Part shown: positions 24,996-37,105 of the stretch, piece after piece | Position numbering within the stretch: the stretch's first letter is position 1 | Layout of the letters: every line of letters starts with the position of its first letter | Source of the DNA: Colletotrichum lupini | Taxonomy: Eukaryota > Ascomycota > Sordariomycetes > Glomerellales > Glomerellaceae | Reading direction: 5' to 3' | Assembly: GCF_023278565.1 (NCBI RefSeq) | Contig: NC_064682.1 | Coordinates: 2,852,001-2,916,000 of the forward strand | Length of the DNA: 64,000 nucleotides | Position numbers and translations under genes: made by a program | The notes under the pieces: model-generated | Database searches by the model: none | What the model saw: the letters and a program-made list of their open reading frames with translations, nothing else | What the model was told of the DNA's origin: nothing

Positions 24996-25082
24996 TTCCG
25001 AAACCGAGAATCGAACTCGGGGCTATGCCTAACCTCTCATGGAAATGAGAGGGCATCATGTTGGCCACTACACCATATCGGA
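24996..25082 (-). tRNA. tRNA-Glu (anticodon CTC) with a 15-nt intron
   Basis: On the minus strand the acceptor arm TCCGATA pairs with TTTCGGA (one T-T mismatch), followed by a GTGT/ACAT D-stem, an ATGCC/GGCAT anticodon stem and a CCGAG-TTCGATT-CTCGG T-arm. The loop reads CTCTCA before the intron, giving anticodon CTC. The intron (25,031-25,045) sits after position 37, the canonical site, and carries TGAGAG, able to pair with the anticodon loop as tRNA-splicing endonuclease prefers. A TTTT stretch a few bases downstream (24,990-24,993) is a likely Pol III terminator. Confidence 0.9.
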
Positions 25083-25606
25083 TGTGGATACTGCTACGCC
25101 CTCTAGAATCATTCAGTATGCAGGAATCAGTTGGCTCATCGGGTCGAATAGCGAAATCCGAAGTTATCCACAGTCAAACGAATTCTGAATAGGGGAAGTG
25201 CATCTTCAGCTTTCGCTTGTGGAAATTGTGTGGCGGTTGGAGCTTGTGCTCAACGTGAACTAGCCCGGAGCGACGCCAACCCAGAGAAGAGTGAATGTCG
25301 CCAACACTAAGCCATGTTGGTAGGGTGGCAAGTCACTAGCAACTCTAATTGAAGACCTAGTGAGTTCTGATTCCGACCACATGGCTCTACTTGCTTTTGG
25401 GGAAGTACTAGTGCAGGGGTAACAAGTCTTCGGGTCTACACTAGACCTTGATTTGTGACTATTCATTCCGTCGTGCCCTGTAATTTAATCATTCTCGAAG
25501 TGGCTTACCTCAAACCGAGATACAAATCTTACAAGATCTCCCGCCTTGCCCAGAGAAAAATCCACCGTCATGCTCGCGCCTTTCTTCGCTTCCATGTGTC
25601 ACAAAC

Positions 25607-28444
25607 ATGGCTCACACTCGTTTGAATCTATACACGGCAGCCCGCCTCTTGTTCTTTCTATTGCCCCTTGTGAAAGCTCTTCCCAGCAACTCTCCAATCG
25701 AGGCCCGCGATGGCTCGTACACATACTTAGCATGTTATACCGATGCAGTCGCTGGTCAACGAACACTGGGAGGGCCAGCAATCGCCGACGACACCATGAC
25801 AGTTCAGAAATGCAGCTCCTTCTGTACAAAGTACAGCCACTTTGGCGTCGAGTACGGCAGAGAATGCTATTGTGGCAATACAATCCAGAGCCAAGCGCTT
25901 GCAGTCGACCGAAATGAATGCAGCTTCGCCTGCTCTGGCAACCCCTTGGAAGTCTGCGGCGCTGGGAACCGTGTGGATATTTATACCAATTTGGGGTTCT
26001 CTAATCCGAAGCCCGCCACGCTCGTTGACCATGTCTACTTGGGTTGCTTCAACGACAACGGCGACCGGGTGCTCCCCAACAAGCCCTTCGCTTCCGACAC
26101 CATGACAGCGGCATTCTGTGCTCAACACTGCCAGGGTTACACCTACTTCGGTACGCAGTGGTCGCGAGAGTGCTACTGCGGTAACGTGGCGCCGCAATCT
26201 GCTGCTCCAGAGTCTGAATGTTCATTCACTTGCTCCGGGTCCGATGCCGAATTATGCGGCGCCGGCATGAGACTCAGTGTTTACGGACCGCCGGTGGTAT
26301 CATCGCTCCCCGGCACGACTCCCTCACAAGGCTCAACGCCCTCTCCCGTCTCACCAGCGGCAGCAGCTACCGTCTCTGGGTACGTCTACCAGGGTTGCTA
26401 CACCGATAACCTGCCTCAGCGCGTTCTCACTGGAGACCTTGTCCGCGATCCCACGATGTCCCTCGAGAAGTGCGCCTCGTTTTGCAGCACCTCCCACTAC
26501 ACCTACTTCGGCGTTGAGTTCACGGGAGAGTGCTATTGCGGGATGGCTTTAGATACGGCCAGTGCGAAACAGTCAGAGGTTGCGTGTGCAATGAAGTGCG
26601 GCGGTGACGGCACAGAGATCTGTGGCGACGCCAACCGCATATCAGTTTATGCTCTACCGCAAACATCAACGATTCCAGTCGTCAAGAACTTAGCAACTGT
26701 CGGCGGCTTCTATTACTCCTCTTGCTGGGTCGATAACGTGGATGGGCGTCGCTCGCTCTCTGCAAAAGACTACAGGGCCGACGATATGACTGCTGAGAAG
26801 TGTGCTAGTTTCTGTCAGGGGTACAGCTACTTTGGTCTGGAGTACTCCCGAGAGTGCTACTGCGGCAACACTGTCGGGGGTTCCATGGCTTCAGAGAAAG
26901 ACTGCGGGCACGTCTGCGTGGGAGACTCTTCGCAATGGTGCGGAGGGGGCGATCGTCTTAGTCTCTACAGCATCAATCCGCCTATTATCTCGTCATCGTC
27001 GTTCTCAATGACATCAACCAGCTCACTTGACACAGCGAGCGTTGCCACATCTGGATCAACCTCGTCTACTGAGAATACTTCTTCGAGCTCCTCCAGTCTT
27101 GCAGTTCCTACTACCTCAACAGGCCTGGAGTCTTTCGCGACTACGACTTCACCGACTGCCTTCTCTTCATCGGAAACGACAGGGAGCTCATCAACCTCGA
27201 CTTCCTCCATCTTTGGCAGCTCCGGAACATCTTCAATCCCTAGTTCCACTGCGTCGAGCACCTCGAGCATATCCGCGTCCCCAACATCGACCTTTACCTC
27301 GTCCTTCACTTCTTCAGTATCAATCTCATCTTCTAGCTCAAGCATCAGTAGTAGCTCAACCAGCAGCAATGGCATCGTTTCCAGTTCTACCACAAGCTCG
27401 GCCGCAGCGGCAGCAAGCACCTGCAACCCAGGCTACCGAAACGACCTAACTGCTACATTTTCAAAGACCTTCGGCAGCGCCTCCGACCTTCAGACATGGG
27501 CGGTGACCACCTCGTCCCAAACTACTTATTCATATGTCCAAGGCGACGCAAATGCTTTGGCCTACAACATGTCCTTTGCCTCCGTCAACGCCGTCCGTAC
27601 CACAAAGTTCGTTCAGACCTTCAACGTCGTAAGAGGCGCAACGTATCAGGTGTCACTCCGATGCCAACTCGGCGGGACGACGAGTCAACCCCCAACTGCC
27701 GCAGTGCAACTTGCCGCCCCCTCGACCACCGTTCAGTCAGTCGTGACCCAGTCAGCCGACTCTCAGCAGCTCCAAAGCTGGCAAACAGTTACTGCTGTGT
27801 TCACACCAGCTCTCGATGCTATGACCGTCACGATCAGCGCGACAAGTCCGAGAAGTGCAGTGGCGTGGGTGATTCTTGACAGACTCGAAATCAAGATGAT
27901 CACGCCCACCACCAATGTTGCACCAATAGTGAACGGAGAAGTTCTCACATTCGCAGACGTTCGCTCAGGCGCAGTCACGTTTCCTAGCTGGCTCAAGAAG
28001 CCCGCAGAAGGGAACATCGTCTACGGGGCCAAGCCTGTCTTCGGGTTCGCGTCACCGGGGTACAACGGTGCGGGAACCTCGCGGAGTGTATGGTTCAATA
28101 ATCAACCGCCATTGACGGCAAATTCTGGCGGACCAGTATTCTACTTTGCTGGGTACGGCGGAGATGGTTTGAAATATCAGAAGTACGTGATGCGAACGCG
28201 TGTTCGATCTGTCAGTAGCCAGGGCTGCTATCTGTCGATTACTAGTTATGATGGGGGACGTACTCAGGTGGCTGGGTATTTTATCATGGACGGCTGCGAG
28301 CAACAGTGGCAGACGATTGAGTCGGGGTCTTTTACACCTGTTTATGACTTGCTGATACAGGCGCAGTTCAGATGTCCTTTCTCTCTTGGATTGAATGCGA
28401 CGTTCTGGCTGGACAACATTGAGATGGTGCCAGTTGCTGGTTGA
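25607..28444 (+). CDS. Secreted or cell-surface protein with four WSC domains
   Basis: A single exon encodes 945 aa. An N-terminal hydrophobic stretch (residues about 5-25) ending near KALP is a signal peptide. Four cysteine-rich WSC domains follow (about 34-127, 143-226, 259-350 and 366-454), each with the YFG.E...ECYCGN core. A Ser/Thr-rich linker (about 460-605) is likely O-glycosylated. The C-terminal 340 residues resemble a beta-sandwich carbohydrate-binding module. WSC domains bind glycans; fungal WSC proteins act as wall-stress sensors or wall-associated lectins. No C-terminal membrane segment is seen, so a secreted or wall protein is more likely than a classical WSC sensor. Two out-of-frame ATGs (25,570 and 25,594) precede the chosen start. 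Confidence 0.9.
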   Translation: MAHTRLNLYTAARLLFFLLPLVKALPSNSPIEARDGSYTYLACYTDAVAGQRTLGGPAIADDTMTVQKCSSFCTKYSHFGVEYGRECYCGNTIQSQALAVDRNECSFACSGNPLEVCGAGNRVDIYTNLGFSNPKPATLVDHVYLGCFNDNGDRVLPNKPFASDTMTAAFCAQHCQGYTYFGTQWSRECYCGNVAPQSAAPESECSFTCSGSDAELCGAGMRLSVYGPPVVSSLPGTTPSQGSTPSPVSPAAAATVSGYVYQGCYTDNLPQRVLTGDLVRDPTMSLEKCASFCSTSHYTYFGVEFTGECYCGMALDTASAKQSEVACAMKCGGDGTEICGDANRISVYALPQTSTIPVVKNLATVGGFYYSSCWVDNVDGRRSLSAKDYRADDMTAEKCASFCQGYSYFGLEYSRECYCGNTVGGSMASEKDCGHVCVGDSSQWCGGGDRLSLYSINPPIISSSSFSMTSTSSLDTASVATSGSTSSTENTSSSSSSLAVPTTSTGLESFATTTSPTAFSSSETTGSSSTSTSSIFGSSGTSSIPSSTASSTSSISASPTSTFTSSFTSSVSISSSSSSISSSSTSSNGIVSSSTTSSAAAAASTCNPGYRNDLTATFSKTFGSASDLQTWAVTTSSQTTYSYVQGDANALAYNMSFASVNAVRTTKFVQTFNVVRGATYQVSLRCQLGGTTSQPPTAAVQLAAPSTTVQSVVTQSADSQQLQSWQTVTAVFTPALDAMTVTISATSPRSAVAWVILDRLEIKMITPTTNVAPIVNGEVLTFADVRSGAVTFPSWLKKPAEGNIVYGAKPVFGFASPGYNGAGTSRSVWFNNQPPLTANSGGPVFYFAGYGGDGLKYQKYVMRTRVRSVSSQGCYLSITSYDGGRTQVAGYFIMDGCEQQWQTIESGSFTPVYDLLIQAQFRCPFSLGLNATFWLDNIEMVPVAG

Positions 28445-29736
28445 AAGCAAGTACATGTAACAACTAGGGCTCTTCGATCCCGGATTGCACCAGACGACAC
28501 GAGTAAGATAGCCTCTTGATAGCTACATGTGTTGGGAAGAGATCTGCAGTTTGAGTCAATTTGTACGGAATTAATGATTGCTTCTCATTTTGACTACTTT
28601 ATGTTGGTGCCTAATGGATTTGCTGCTACGTACTTAAGGTAGGCAAAGTCGAGATGGAACTGATTAACTCATATCATTGCGCAACTCTGAATGTGGGATG
28701 TAACAGCTCTCATCGCGCACCTAAGCATAACACAAGTCTGATAGGGCTTGTAATTACGTCATGTAACGGTATTATCAAGAAGATCATCGAGAAATTTTCA
28801 GCTGTTGATCGAACGAGTAAGCCCGCAGGTATATTGCTGTGGTCATCATCCGTTCTGTGTCGCACTCACTCCGAGACTGCTCCCTGTTCTTGTCGCTTGT
28901 ACTTGATGCAGCCCCTAAGCGCTAACAGTACCCGTTCCCAGCAGGACCCATACTGACAGTTGTCTCAGCACTCCAGTTGACTAAACACGAAATCCATTGT
29001 CGCAACTCACCGCCATTGCTCTTCAACGCGGCGCAAAAAGTTCGAGTAAATAGGCAACTTTTGGATGACATGCTCATGGTCTCACTAAAGTATCGAACCG
29101 CCATTGAAGATCTGTCTGGAGTTGGATAGTTTTCCTGATTCATGCCAAAACTTTCACAACTCGTCGATCACTGTGGTGTCAATGGCAACAATCGGATGAC
29201 GATTTCCAAAAGCCGAAACGGAAAAGAATGTGAGAAAGAAAATTTCTTCTCCCTGTCGAGCAGTTGCATCTGCCCAGTCTAATAAAACCCGGTGGGATGG
29301 CCACGCGGCAATCGCCCCCGGATGAACGGACTTGAGTTCCGGGCAGAAATGATGTTGCGCGGCGCGGGCAGAGAAGCGCACGAACCACTGAACATTGCTG
29401 CTCGCGCACAGCGGGTAGTAACTGTGAGAGTTTTTGCTAGGGATTGTTTATTTTCACATCGGAAACAAAAATAGCTACTGACTCGTGGGAAGGCCAAATA
29501 TGGTGCACGTAAGGAGTCAGGTTTGGTTCAACTACATCACATCACAGGGGAACAAGACAAGATAATTTTTTTTTCCAAGAAAGGCTGTCATTTATACAGG
29601 CTGTAAAGAAGATAAGGTATCTACAGAATCGAAAGCTGCCGCTAATCCCACTGCCACTGGGGGTAACCTTGACCCGGGGCGAAATGGTTTATTTTAGAAG
29701 AGCGTAACAAAGTCAAATCCTAAAAGCGGGTATGAC
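28445..29736. other. Intergenic region between convergent WSC and pectin lyase genes
   Basis: About 1.3 kb of ordinary composition. Short open frames here have no domain, no convincing splice structure and no signal peptide. It should contain the 3' untranslated regions of both neighbours. I see no RNA gene or repeat. Confidence 0.6.
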
Positions 29737-30983
29737 TTAGATCTTGCCGTAGCCAGCACTGCTGCTGGAGACGGAAGAGGCGGCAACGGCGTCGGGGATA
29801 TCGGCGCTGCCAAACTTGCTGAGTACGCTGGTGTCGGTGCCGGTGAAGGTGCCGGAGCTGGAGAAGCTGTTGGCCTGGCAAGAGCGGCCCATCTTGGAGG
29901 AGCAGTCGGCAGCGTTGGAGGAGGTGATGGCAAGGGTGGCACCGTCGCCGCCGGCCTCGATGACGGTCGCGACGTTGCTGAAGACGTTGCCCTCAGCCAG
30001 GACGTAGCCGCCGGAGGTGACCTCGAAGCCGTGGCCGGTGGAGTCGGACCAGTAGTTGTTCAGGGCGTGGACGAAGGAGTTTCCGTTGACCTTGGGGGCA
30101 CGGCCTATAGTTGTGAGTAAGTTTTCTGTTGCATTTGCTGGTGTAATTTTCCTTTCACGTTGACTTACCAGAGAAGTGGTGGATGTAGTTGTTCATGTAG
30201 GTGATGGTGTCGCTGGAGCCGGCGAAGTAGTTGACCCAGTAGTGGTAGCCGTCGCAGGTGGCAGAGTAGTCGCTCTGGCCATCGAACTCAGAGTTGGAGA
30301 CGGTCACCTTGCCGGAGGCAGAGGTGCCGAGAACAAGGTGCTGGCGACCGATCTTGGAGGTCTAGATTCGAGGTTGTTAGTGGTGTGCAATCTCAGATCT
30401 CAAACGAGTGAGCACTTACGGTGACGTGGTCGATCCAGACGTTGTCGGTGGTGTCGAGAGTGATGGCATCACCACCCCAGACGTACTTCGGGTTGATGTT
30501 CTCAATCTTGATGTTCTGGATGATGACGTTCTCGGCACCGGCGATTCTCAGACCCTTGCCAACAATGACACCCTTGGAGCCGGATCCGATGATGGACTTG
30601 TTGGAAGCAACCTTGATGGGGTTGAGACCGGCCTTGTTGTAGGTAACAGAGACGGAGGGGGCGCTGGACTGGTAGTTGTCGCACCACGAGTCCTTGTTGA
30701 TGGCGACCTGGCAGGCGGAGGCGGTTCCCCAGGGAGCGCAGCCGGTCTCGGTGGCGGTGCCGTCCTCGTCGGTGAAGTCGAAGGTCTTGGTCAGGACGAT
30801 GACACGAGCGGACGAGTCGCCGAGGTACGAGACCAGCTCGTCGTTGGTGGTGGGGGTGACGGCAGTCGCGGAGCCTCCGCCGGTGGTGCCAGAGGCGAAA
30901 CCCTCGGGGGTACCGGTGACGGAGACGGCAGCAGCCTGCTGGGCAAGGGCCGCAGCGGCCAAAAGGAAGGACTTGGCGAACAT
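29737..30983 (-). CDS. Pectin lyase, polysaccharide lyase family 1 (EC 4.2.2.10)
   Basis: Three exons (30,983-30,420, 30,361-30,169 and 30,104-29,737) with gtaagt donors encode 374 aa, close to the usual 370-380. A signal peptide of about 20 residues directs secretion. The parallel beta-helix family is shown by the [23 protein letters not shown] and VWIDHVT blocks, then [23 protein letters not shown] and [11 protein letters not shown]. The WGGDAI and VWIDHVT contexts fit pectin lyases rather than calcium-dependent pectate lyases. It cleaves methyl-esterified homogalacturonan by beta-elimination in the plant wall. ATG 30,983 is chosen because it directly precedes the signal peptide. Codon use is strongly GC-ending, suggesting high expression. 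Confidence 0.95.
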
Positions 30984-32134
30984 CTTGGAAAAAAGGGTGT
31001 AGAAAAGAGTTGAACGAATGAAAGAATGAGTGACTGTGGAATGAAACAACAAGAGAGAACAGATCGACAGAGCAAGGCAACCTCGAGTTGATATACAATT
31101 GAAGGCTGCGATGGAAACTGGGTCTTTCGACGAGCTCACCCGAGCCATTGGATCACCTATTCCCATAGAGTCCATCGGCTTGCCATCGACAACACGATGG
31201 ATTAGGCCATGACATGGATTGTTGGTCGTTGGCCGCGTAGTACGGGCCCCGTATGTGATGCGGGCGCGTAAACAACCATGGAATTGAATATATGACGGGG
31301 GCTTCTCACTCCACACAGAGATCCAATGGCAGAACCAACGGTTACTGAAACAGGCAATGATGGCTGGTCATCCGAAGCGCCATCCCGGACGTCGAGGGCG
31401 TGGTCGGGGCGGTTCGTGGCACAGACCTAATCAATGTAAAGCTCCGATCGACGCAAGACGGAGTACGTCCTGTGTGACATTAATTCTGCCAGGTCCACCC
31501 CATCCTGCCACGCGGGTCCGTCCCGAGGGAAACGAGCCTCTCACAGGCTCCCAGAAACCACCATAAACCACAAAAAATCCCATCAGCATCCAGGTTTGGG
31601 GTTCTTTGCGGCTCCGTAGCTCACTTCCCAAGTTTCCATACGTTGAAGCCCGTGTTGGCACTGGTGAAAATACCCCTGACTTCCCGCAGCGGAGACTACT
31701 CCCCCCACCACCCGAATCAGACATTCACAAAATCATTTCAGGGGGTGTCTGTCAGACAACGTACGAGTCCCAATTCGCGAGGCTTTCGTATCCTCTATGT
31801 TTAGCCATGACAGCCTCTCGGGCAATAAAGCTACAACGAGATGGAGCTGCAGGAAAGACAACATGGAACCCGCACGGCAGTTGCCATCACGCATTGGAAT
31901 CGCCCCCTCCCCTCTTCACCACCGGACCCGGGACTAAGGATCGTGGGGGATTTTATTTCGTCTGAAACTACGCTGTATTCGGAACTCACCGACACTGAAC
32001 AGGGAACGACCAGGTGGAGAAGTGCCAGCAAACACAACGTGACGTGACATGAGAGAGGGAATCGAAGCCGACTAAGGACTGGACCATACGGATACATACA
32101 CAAACACACACGCACGGGAACGATAAAAGTTTTG
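30984..32134. other. Pectin lyase promoter and edge of the second AT-rich block
   Basis: Normal-composition DNA with no supported gene. The 60 bases before the pectin lyase start form a pyrimidine-rich leader when read on the minus strand. Composition switches abruptly to AT-rich near 32,135. Open frames in both directions (for example 31,357-31,566 and 31,606-31,965) lack domains. Confidence 0.55.
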
Positions 32135-33237
32135 TAACTATATTACTTTTATAAATTAACTTCTTAGAGGTTTTAATATTTTAAAAATATCCTTTTACTT
32201 CCCTAGAAAGGTAATTAATTAATTTATATAGATTCGGTTAAATTAAACTACGGTTAATAAAACGTACTTCGTTTTATTAATTATAATATAAACGTAATAA
32301 TATAGTATTTAATACCCCTAAGTCGCTTCGTTAACCGCTTTTTATTAATTAAGTATATATATATTAAAAAAAAAGTCCTAGTCTCTTTTTACTTAAGTAT
32401 AAAAAAAGTACTACCCGAGTTATTCTTATTAACTTAGGTTTTAAATAAATACTTTTAGTAATTAGTTTTTTAACCTCTAGCTTTATTTAATATACTTATC
32501 CTCTTTATAACTATATATACTAATTATATTAAAGTCGCTAACTAAGTTATTTATTATTTTTATTTTTTAATATAAGCTTATTTATTAAAGGGATTCGTTA
32601 AAATTTAGTTAAATAAAAAGATCCTTTTTATAAAAGCTTTAAGAAGTCTTTATTTTTATTTATATATATATTACGTTTTTAATCCTTTTAATAAGAGGAT
32701 CGACTTTTTTTATAACCTCGCTCGTAATTTTAATTAGCTAAATAAGGTTCGTATCTAACTCCGGACTCTTAAAATCTAGGGTTAGTTTAGAAATAAATAG
32801 CTACTTATTTCGTTTATTTAAAAACGAACTAAGCTTTTTTATAGTTTTATTTACTTTTTATAAAACGAGTATAAATAATAATAACTACTCTTTATTATTA
32901 ATTAATATAGCCTCTTTTTTATTTATAATTCTAAGTAATTAGAACTTAGGTTCGATTATTATAAATAACTATTAAATCTTATTTATTACGGCCCTTAACT
33001 TAAATAAATAAATTACGGTTTTAGTATTATTTTTTAAATTAAAAACTATCTTATTAAACGTTATATTTTAAGTAATAATAACTTTTAAAAGCGAGGGGAT
33101 TTAGATTTTATATAAGTTATAAGCGTTTAGTATATAATTTACGAAGTACTTAATATATCCCCTCTACTTTATTTTAAAACGTCTCTTATTAATTCCTTTT
33201 TTATAGTCCTTTTTAAAAAGGTACGCTCTATAGTTAT

Positions 33238-34261
33238 TTATTTTTTTATTTTTGCCTTTACTAGCTACTCGGGCGATTCTTAATATCGATTATACGGTAG
33301 TAATATATAGTATTAATAAATACTCCTACTATCTCGATAGACTATTTTTTTTTAGATTTTCTACTTTTTTAACTTTCCCTCTTATAAAGTTTATAACTAC
33401 GGATTATTAATAATAATATTAAGTACTTAACGCTACTACTTTATGAGCTTACGTACCTAGCTAAGTTAGCTACCTTTTTAGGTAATAATAGCTTATAATA
33501 GTAATATTAAAGATACCCTCGTCGCTATTATTAAATAATATTAACCTCATAATATCTACCTTATTTTAACTTTACTCGTATATATATATATTCGTTACTT
33601 CGTTTTTTTTATTAAAATTAAAGGCGTTTCCCTTATTATTTATTACTATTGCGCTATTACTATTACTATTTAACTATCTACCTTAAGTATACTTTATTAA
33701 AATACTAAGACGTTATTAATAACTCGTCGACCCTTAGGGCTTCTTTAATAGCTAGAAGTTATTTAATTTTATAAGTATTATATTAAATAACCCCGAGTTA
33801 TAAAAAGACCGCTTTAATAAATATTATATTAGTAATATTAACTTACGGAAGACGGATAGATATATTATAATAAGCGTCGCCCTTATTAGCGCCCTTTTAA
33901 TATAATAAAATATAAATAAGCCTAGACTTAATAATATAATTAAGAGCTTAGAAAGAGCGTAAGCGAGCGTATTAAATAGGAATATTAAGGAGAGGTTATT
34001 ATTAAATAAAATAAAAAAAGAAAATAAGGGGTAGTATTCGGCTATTAAAAAGGTAATTAATATACTATAGTAGCGGGGTTATTAATATTTTAAGTTTAGT
34101 TAATATTAATAGTTAGTAACGGCTGCGGCCGGCTATAATTAGTTATAAAGTTTTATTAAAGTACGTAATAAAGATACTTAATATTAACCCTAATAGACTA
34201 GCTTGCCCATAAAAGTAAAGATAGCCCTTAATAAGGCGGACCGGACCCTAAAGGGACGCTT
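33238..34261 (-). mobile_element. 1,024-bp insertion in the truncated copia, possible non-LTR element
   Basis: Homology to 14,300-14,330 is interrupted here and resumes on the other side. The 9-bp tatagttat flanks the insert (33,229-33,237 and 34,262-34,270), consistent with a target duplication. The left end is T-rich (tttatttttttattttt), as expected for the poly(A) tail of a retroposed LINE or SINE on the minus strand. I found no terminal inverted repeats and no recognisable protein; the insert is RIP-degraded. In such AT-rich DNA a 9-bp match could partly be chance. Confidence 0.5.
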
Positions 34262-37105
34262 TATAGTTATATATATATATTTACCCTTAATAAGGACGTA
34301 AATTACGGGCGAGCTTTAGTATATTTATTAGTTATTATTATTTAAAATAATAAGTAAATTAAACTTCTTTAGTTTAAATTAGTAATAATTAGTTAGTACG
34401 TTACCTAGGGCTAATATTACATAAATAAGCTATAACTAATATAGCTTTTACTTAGAGTTTATTTAATAAGCTAGCTATTAATATTATATTAATTACTTTA
34501 TTAATAATTTCTTAACTAGCTCGTTCCCCTTTTCTATTCGGTTTTTTTATATATAAAGGAGTAGTCTCTAGGTCTATTCTTAGCTCTTATACTTATATTT
34601 AGAAACGAGTTTTATTATTAATTACGATTATTATACGTTTTACGTTTTATTAGATCTTATAAACGGCTATACCTTTTTATATACGTACTTATTATTTAAA
34701 AAAACATAAAACCCTAAATACTATATTATAAGTCTTTATAACTTATAAAAAAACAAAGATCCTACTTAAATACTCGTTTTTAATTAGTATTAACTACTTA
34801 CTTTGTTTATAAACTAATAAGTAGTTAAAAAGGTCCTATAAAACTTTATAATAAAGTTAAATTACTCTTCGTTTTAAAGTATATTATAAAATAACCTATT
34901 TTATATAAATAATTATATAATATTAATATTCTAAACAGCTTAGTCCTTTAATCCTTACCCCCGAGTAGCTAGAACGAGCTTTTTAAATATTATTAATATA
35001 AAATATTTAAATTTAAAGTACTAAAGCTAAGCTATATTTAATTAGTCGTTCTTTAATTAGTATAAAAAACGTAAGTACTAAGCGCTATATATTAAAATTA
35101 TATTAACGACCGAAAACTAATTTCTAAATAAAAAATAGGACGAATAGGGCTTATATTCTAAAAAAACTAAATTAACCTTTTTTTTAAGCTATTTAATAAT
35201 AACGTTCTTAGATTTGCTACCGAACTAAAGGGTATAGTTAAAACCTAAATACTAAATATTAGTTTTTTAAAAAAGAGCTTTTAATACGACGTTTATATAA
35301 AAGTTTTTAATAAAACTAATATTATAAAAAATAAAGTACTTTATCTTAAGCCCCTTTAGTTTTATAAAAATATTATACATAATCCTTATTCCTTTAGTAA
35401 TAATAAAATAGGAGGCCGTTTTAGAATTTATATTTTCCGAGCTATTATTTTATTAAATAAAATCTAGTTTTAAAAGCGATTAGTTATTAATAAGGTAAAT
35501 AATACTATAGTTATTTATAATTATACTTTTAAAAAAGAGGTATAGGCTAGTAAAAGGGATAAAGAAAATAGTAAAATTACTATTCTTATTTATTTCTATA
35601 CTTAGCTTAGGGAGTAGACCGACGTTAATAATTATAGTTATAATATTTAAAGGGTAAGTTTTTTTAGAGTTCTTTTTATTACTTAGCTTATTAATTTTAG
35701 TCGTTTTTTTAAAATAATCTCGGTTATTATTATTTTATTTAAAAAGGGGTTTTATATAAATTTAACTTTTCTAAATAAGATCGGTATAGAGGTCGGTATA
35801 TCTTTTTTAGTTTAAATAGGAAATTATTTTCTAAGCGTTATTAATACTTAGCTAAACGTATTCTAACTTCGTTTTATTTATTAAAATAAGCTTTATTTTT
35901 ATATAGTTTATTAGCTTTTAGTAATAGGTCTTTTTATAAAAATAGTTAATAAACGAGTTAGGAATTACTTTATTTTACTTAGGGAAGTTTAAATAACTTA
36001 TTAATATTACGAATATTATAGAGGTTCGTTTATAACTCTTATTATATACTACCTCTTTATATAAAAAGTTATTAAAGATCTTAGTATAATACTTTATATT
36101 AAGGATCGCTTCTTTTTTTTACTTTAGTTTAATAATCTTAACGAGCTCTTAGTTAAATTAGTTTAAAATAAAATAATATATAATTATATAAAAAAAGGTT
36201 TTTAAAGCGAGGGTCCCCTAAACTTCGGGTAGCTTAAGCTACGTTATTCAATAATAAGCTAAGAAGAAGTTTTTAATTTAAGTTAATAAGTTAATACTAA
36301 AGTTTACTTTATTTATAACTATATTAAATTCCTTTTTCATAATTATAAACGAACTAAAATTACTTAGTACGTACTTTTATTTAAAAACTTTAATTATAAT
36401 ACGAAGGGAGTAGTTTAAAGAATTAATAAGCTCCTCTTTTATATTTTCTAATATTTTTTAAATAATTATAAAAGAGATTTAGTAATTTATTAATTTATAT
36501 AATCTCTCTTTTTATTAATAAAAGATCGTTTTAAAAGCGGTTTATTAAATAAAAAAGGTATATTTTTTAATAAAACGTACTTAATTTATTATTACGGCTT
36601 TTAATTTTATTAAAGCGACTAGTTACTCAATTCGATCGTTTTTAATAAAAAGTTCGATTATAATCTTATTTTCTAATTATTTAGTTTATTATTAAATAAA
36701 CTCCTTAAGTCTTCGTTAATATTTAATTGAAGTTATTTTATATATTTAATTTTAAGTAGTATTTTATATTTTAATATACTCCTTAATTAAAAAAATAAAC
36801 TTAATAAAAAGTAATAAATTTAATAAAAAAATAAAGTCGTTTAAGTTTAATAAGTCCTAAACGTTTTTTAATTAGGCCTTAACTCGTAAAGCGAGGTACT
36901 ATTTAAGCTAATCTTATTAATAATTAAGCTTTTATTTAGGAATATTAGTAGTCTTTTTAAAAAATATTAGTTCGTTTAAGAATAAAATTAATAGATATAA
37001 TAGGGGTTAAATAATATTATAAAAAAGGATATAGTAAACTATAATCCCTAAGAAATAACTTTTTAATAAAAGTATAGGGGTCTAAATTAAAACTAAGCTT
37101 ATAAT

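Noticed and set aside
26965..27426. 153-codon acidic antisense open frame in the WSC gene
   Set aside because: It is the complement of the Ser/Thr-rich linker, which gives an artificial Glu/Asp/Val-rich product.
30408..31013. 201-codon plus-strand open frame opposite pectin lyase
   Set aside because: Low-complexity Gly/Asp/Val product typical of antisense of a GC-ending gene; the minus strand is clearly pectin lyase.
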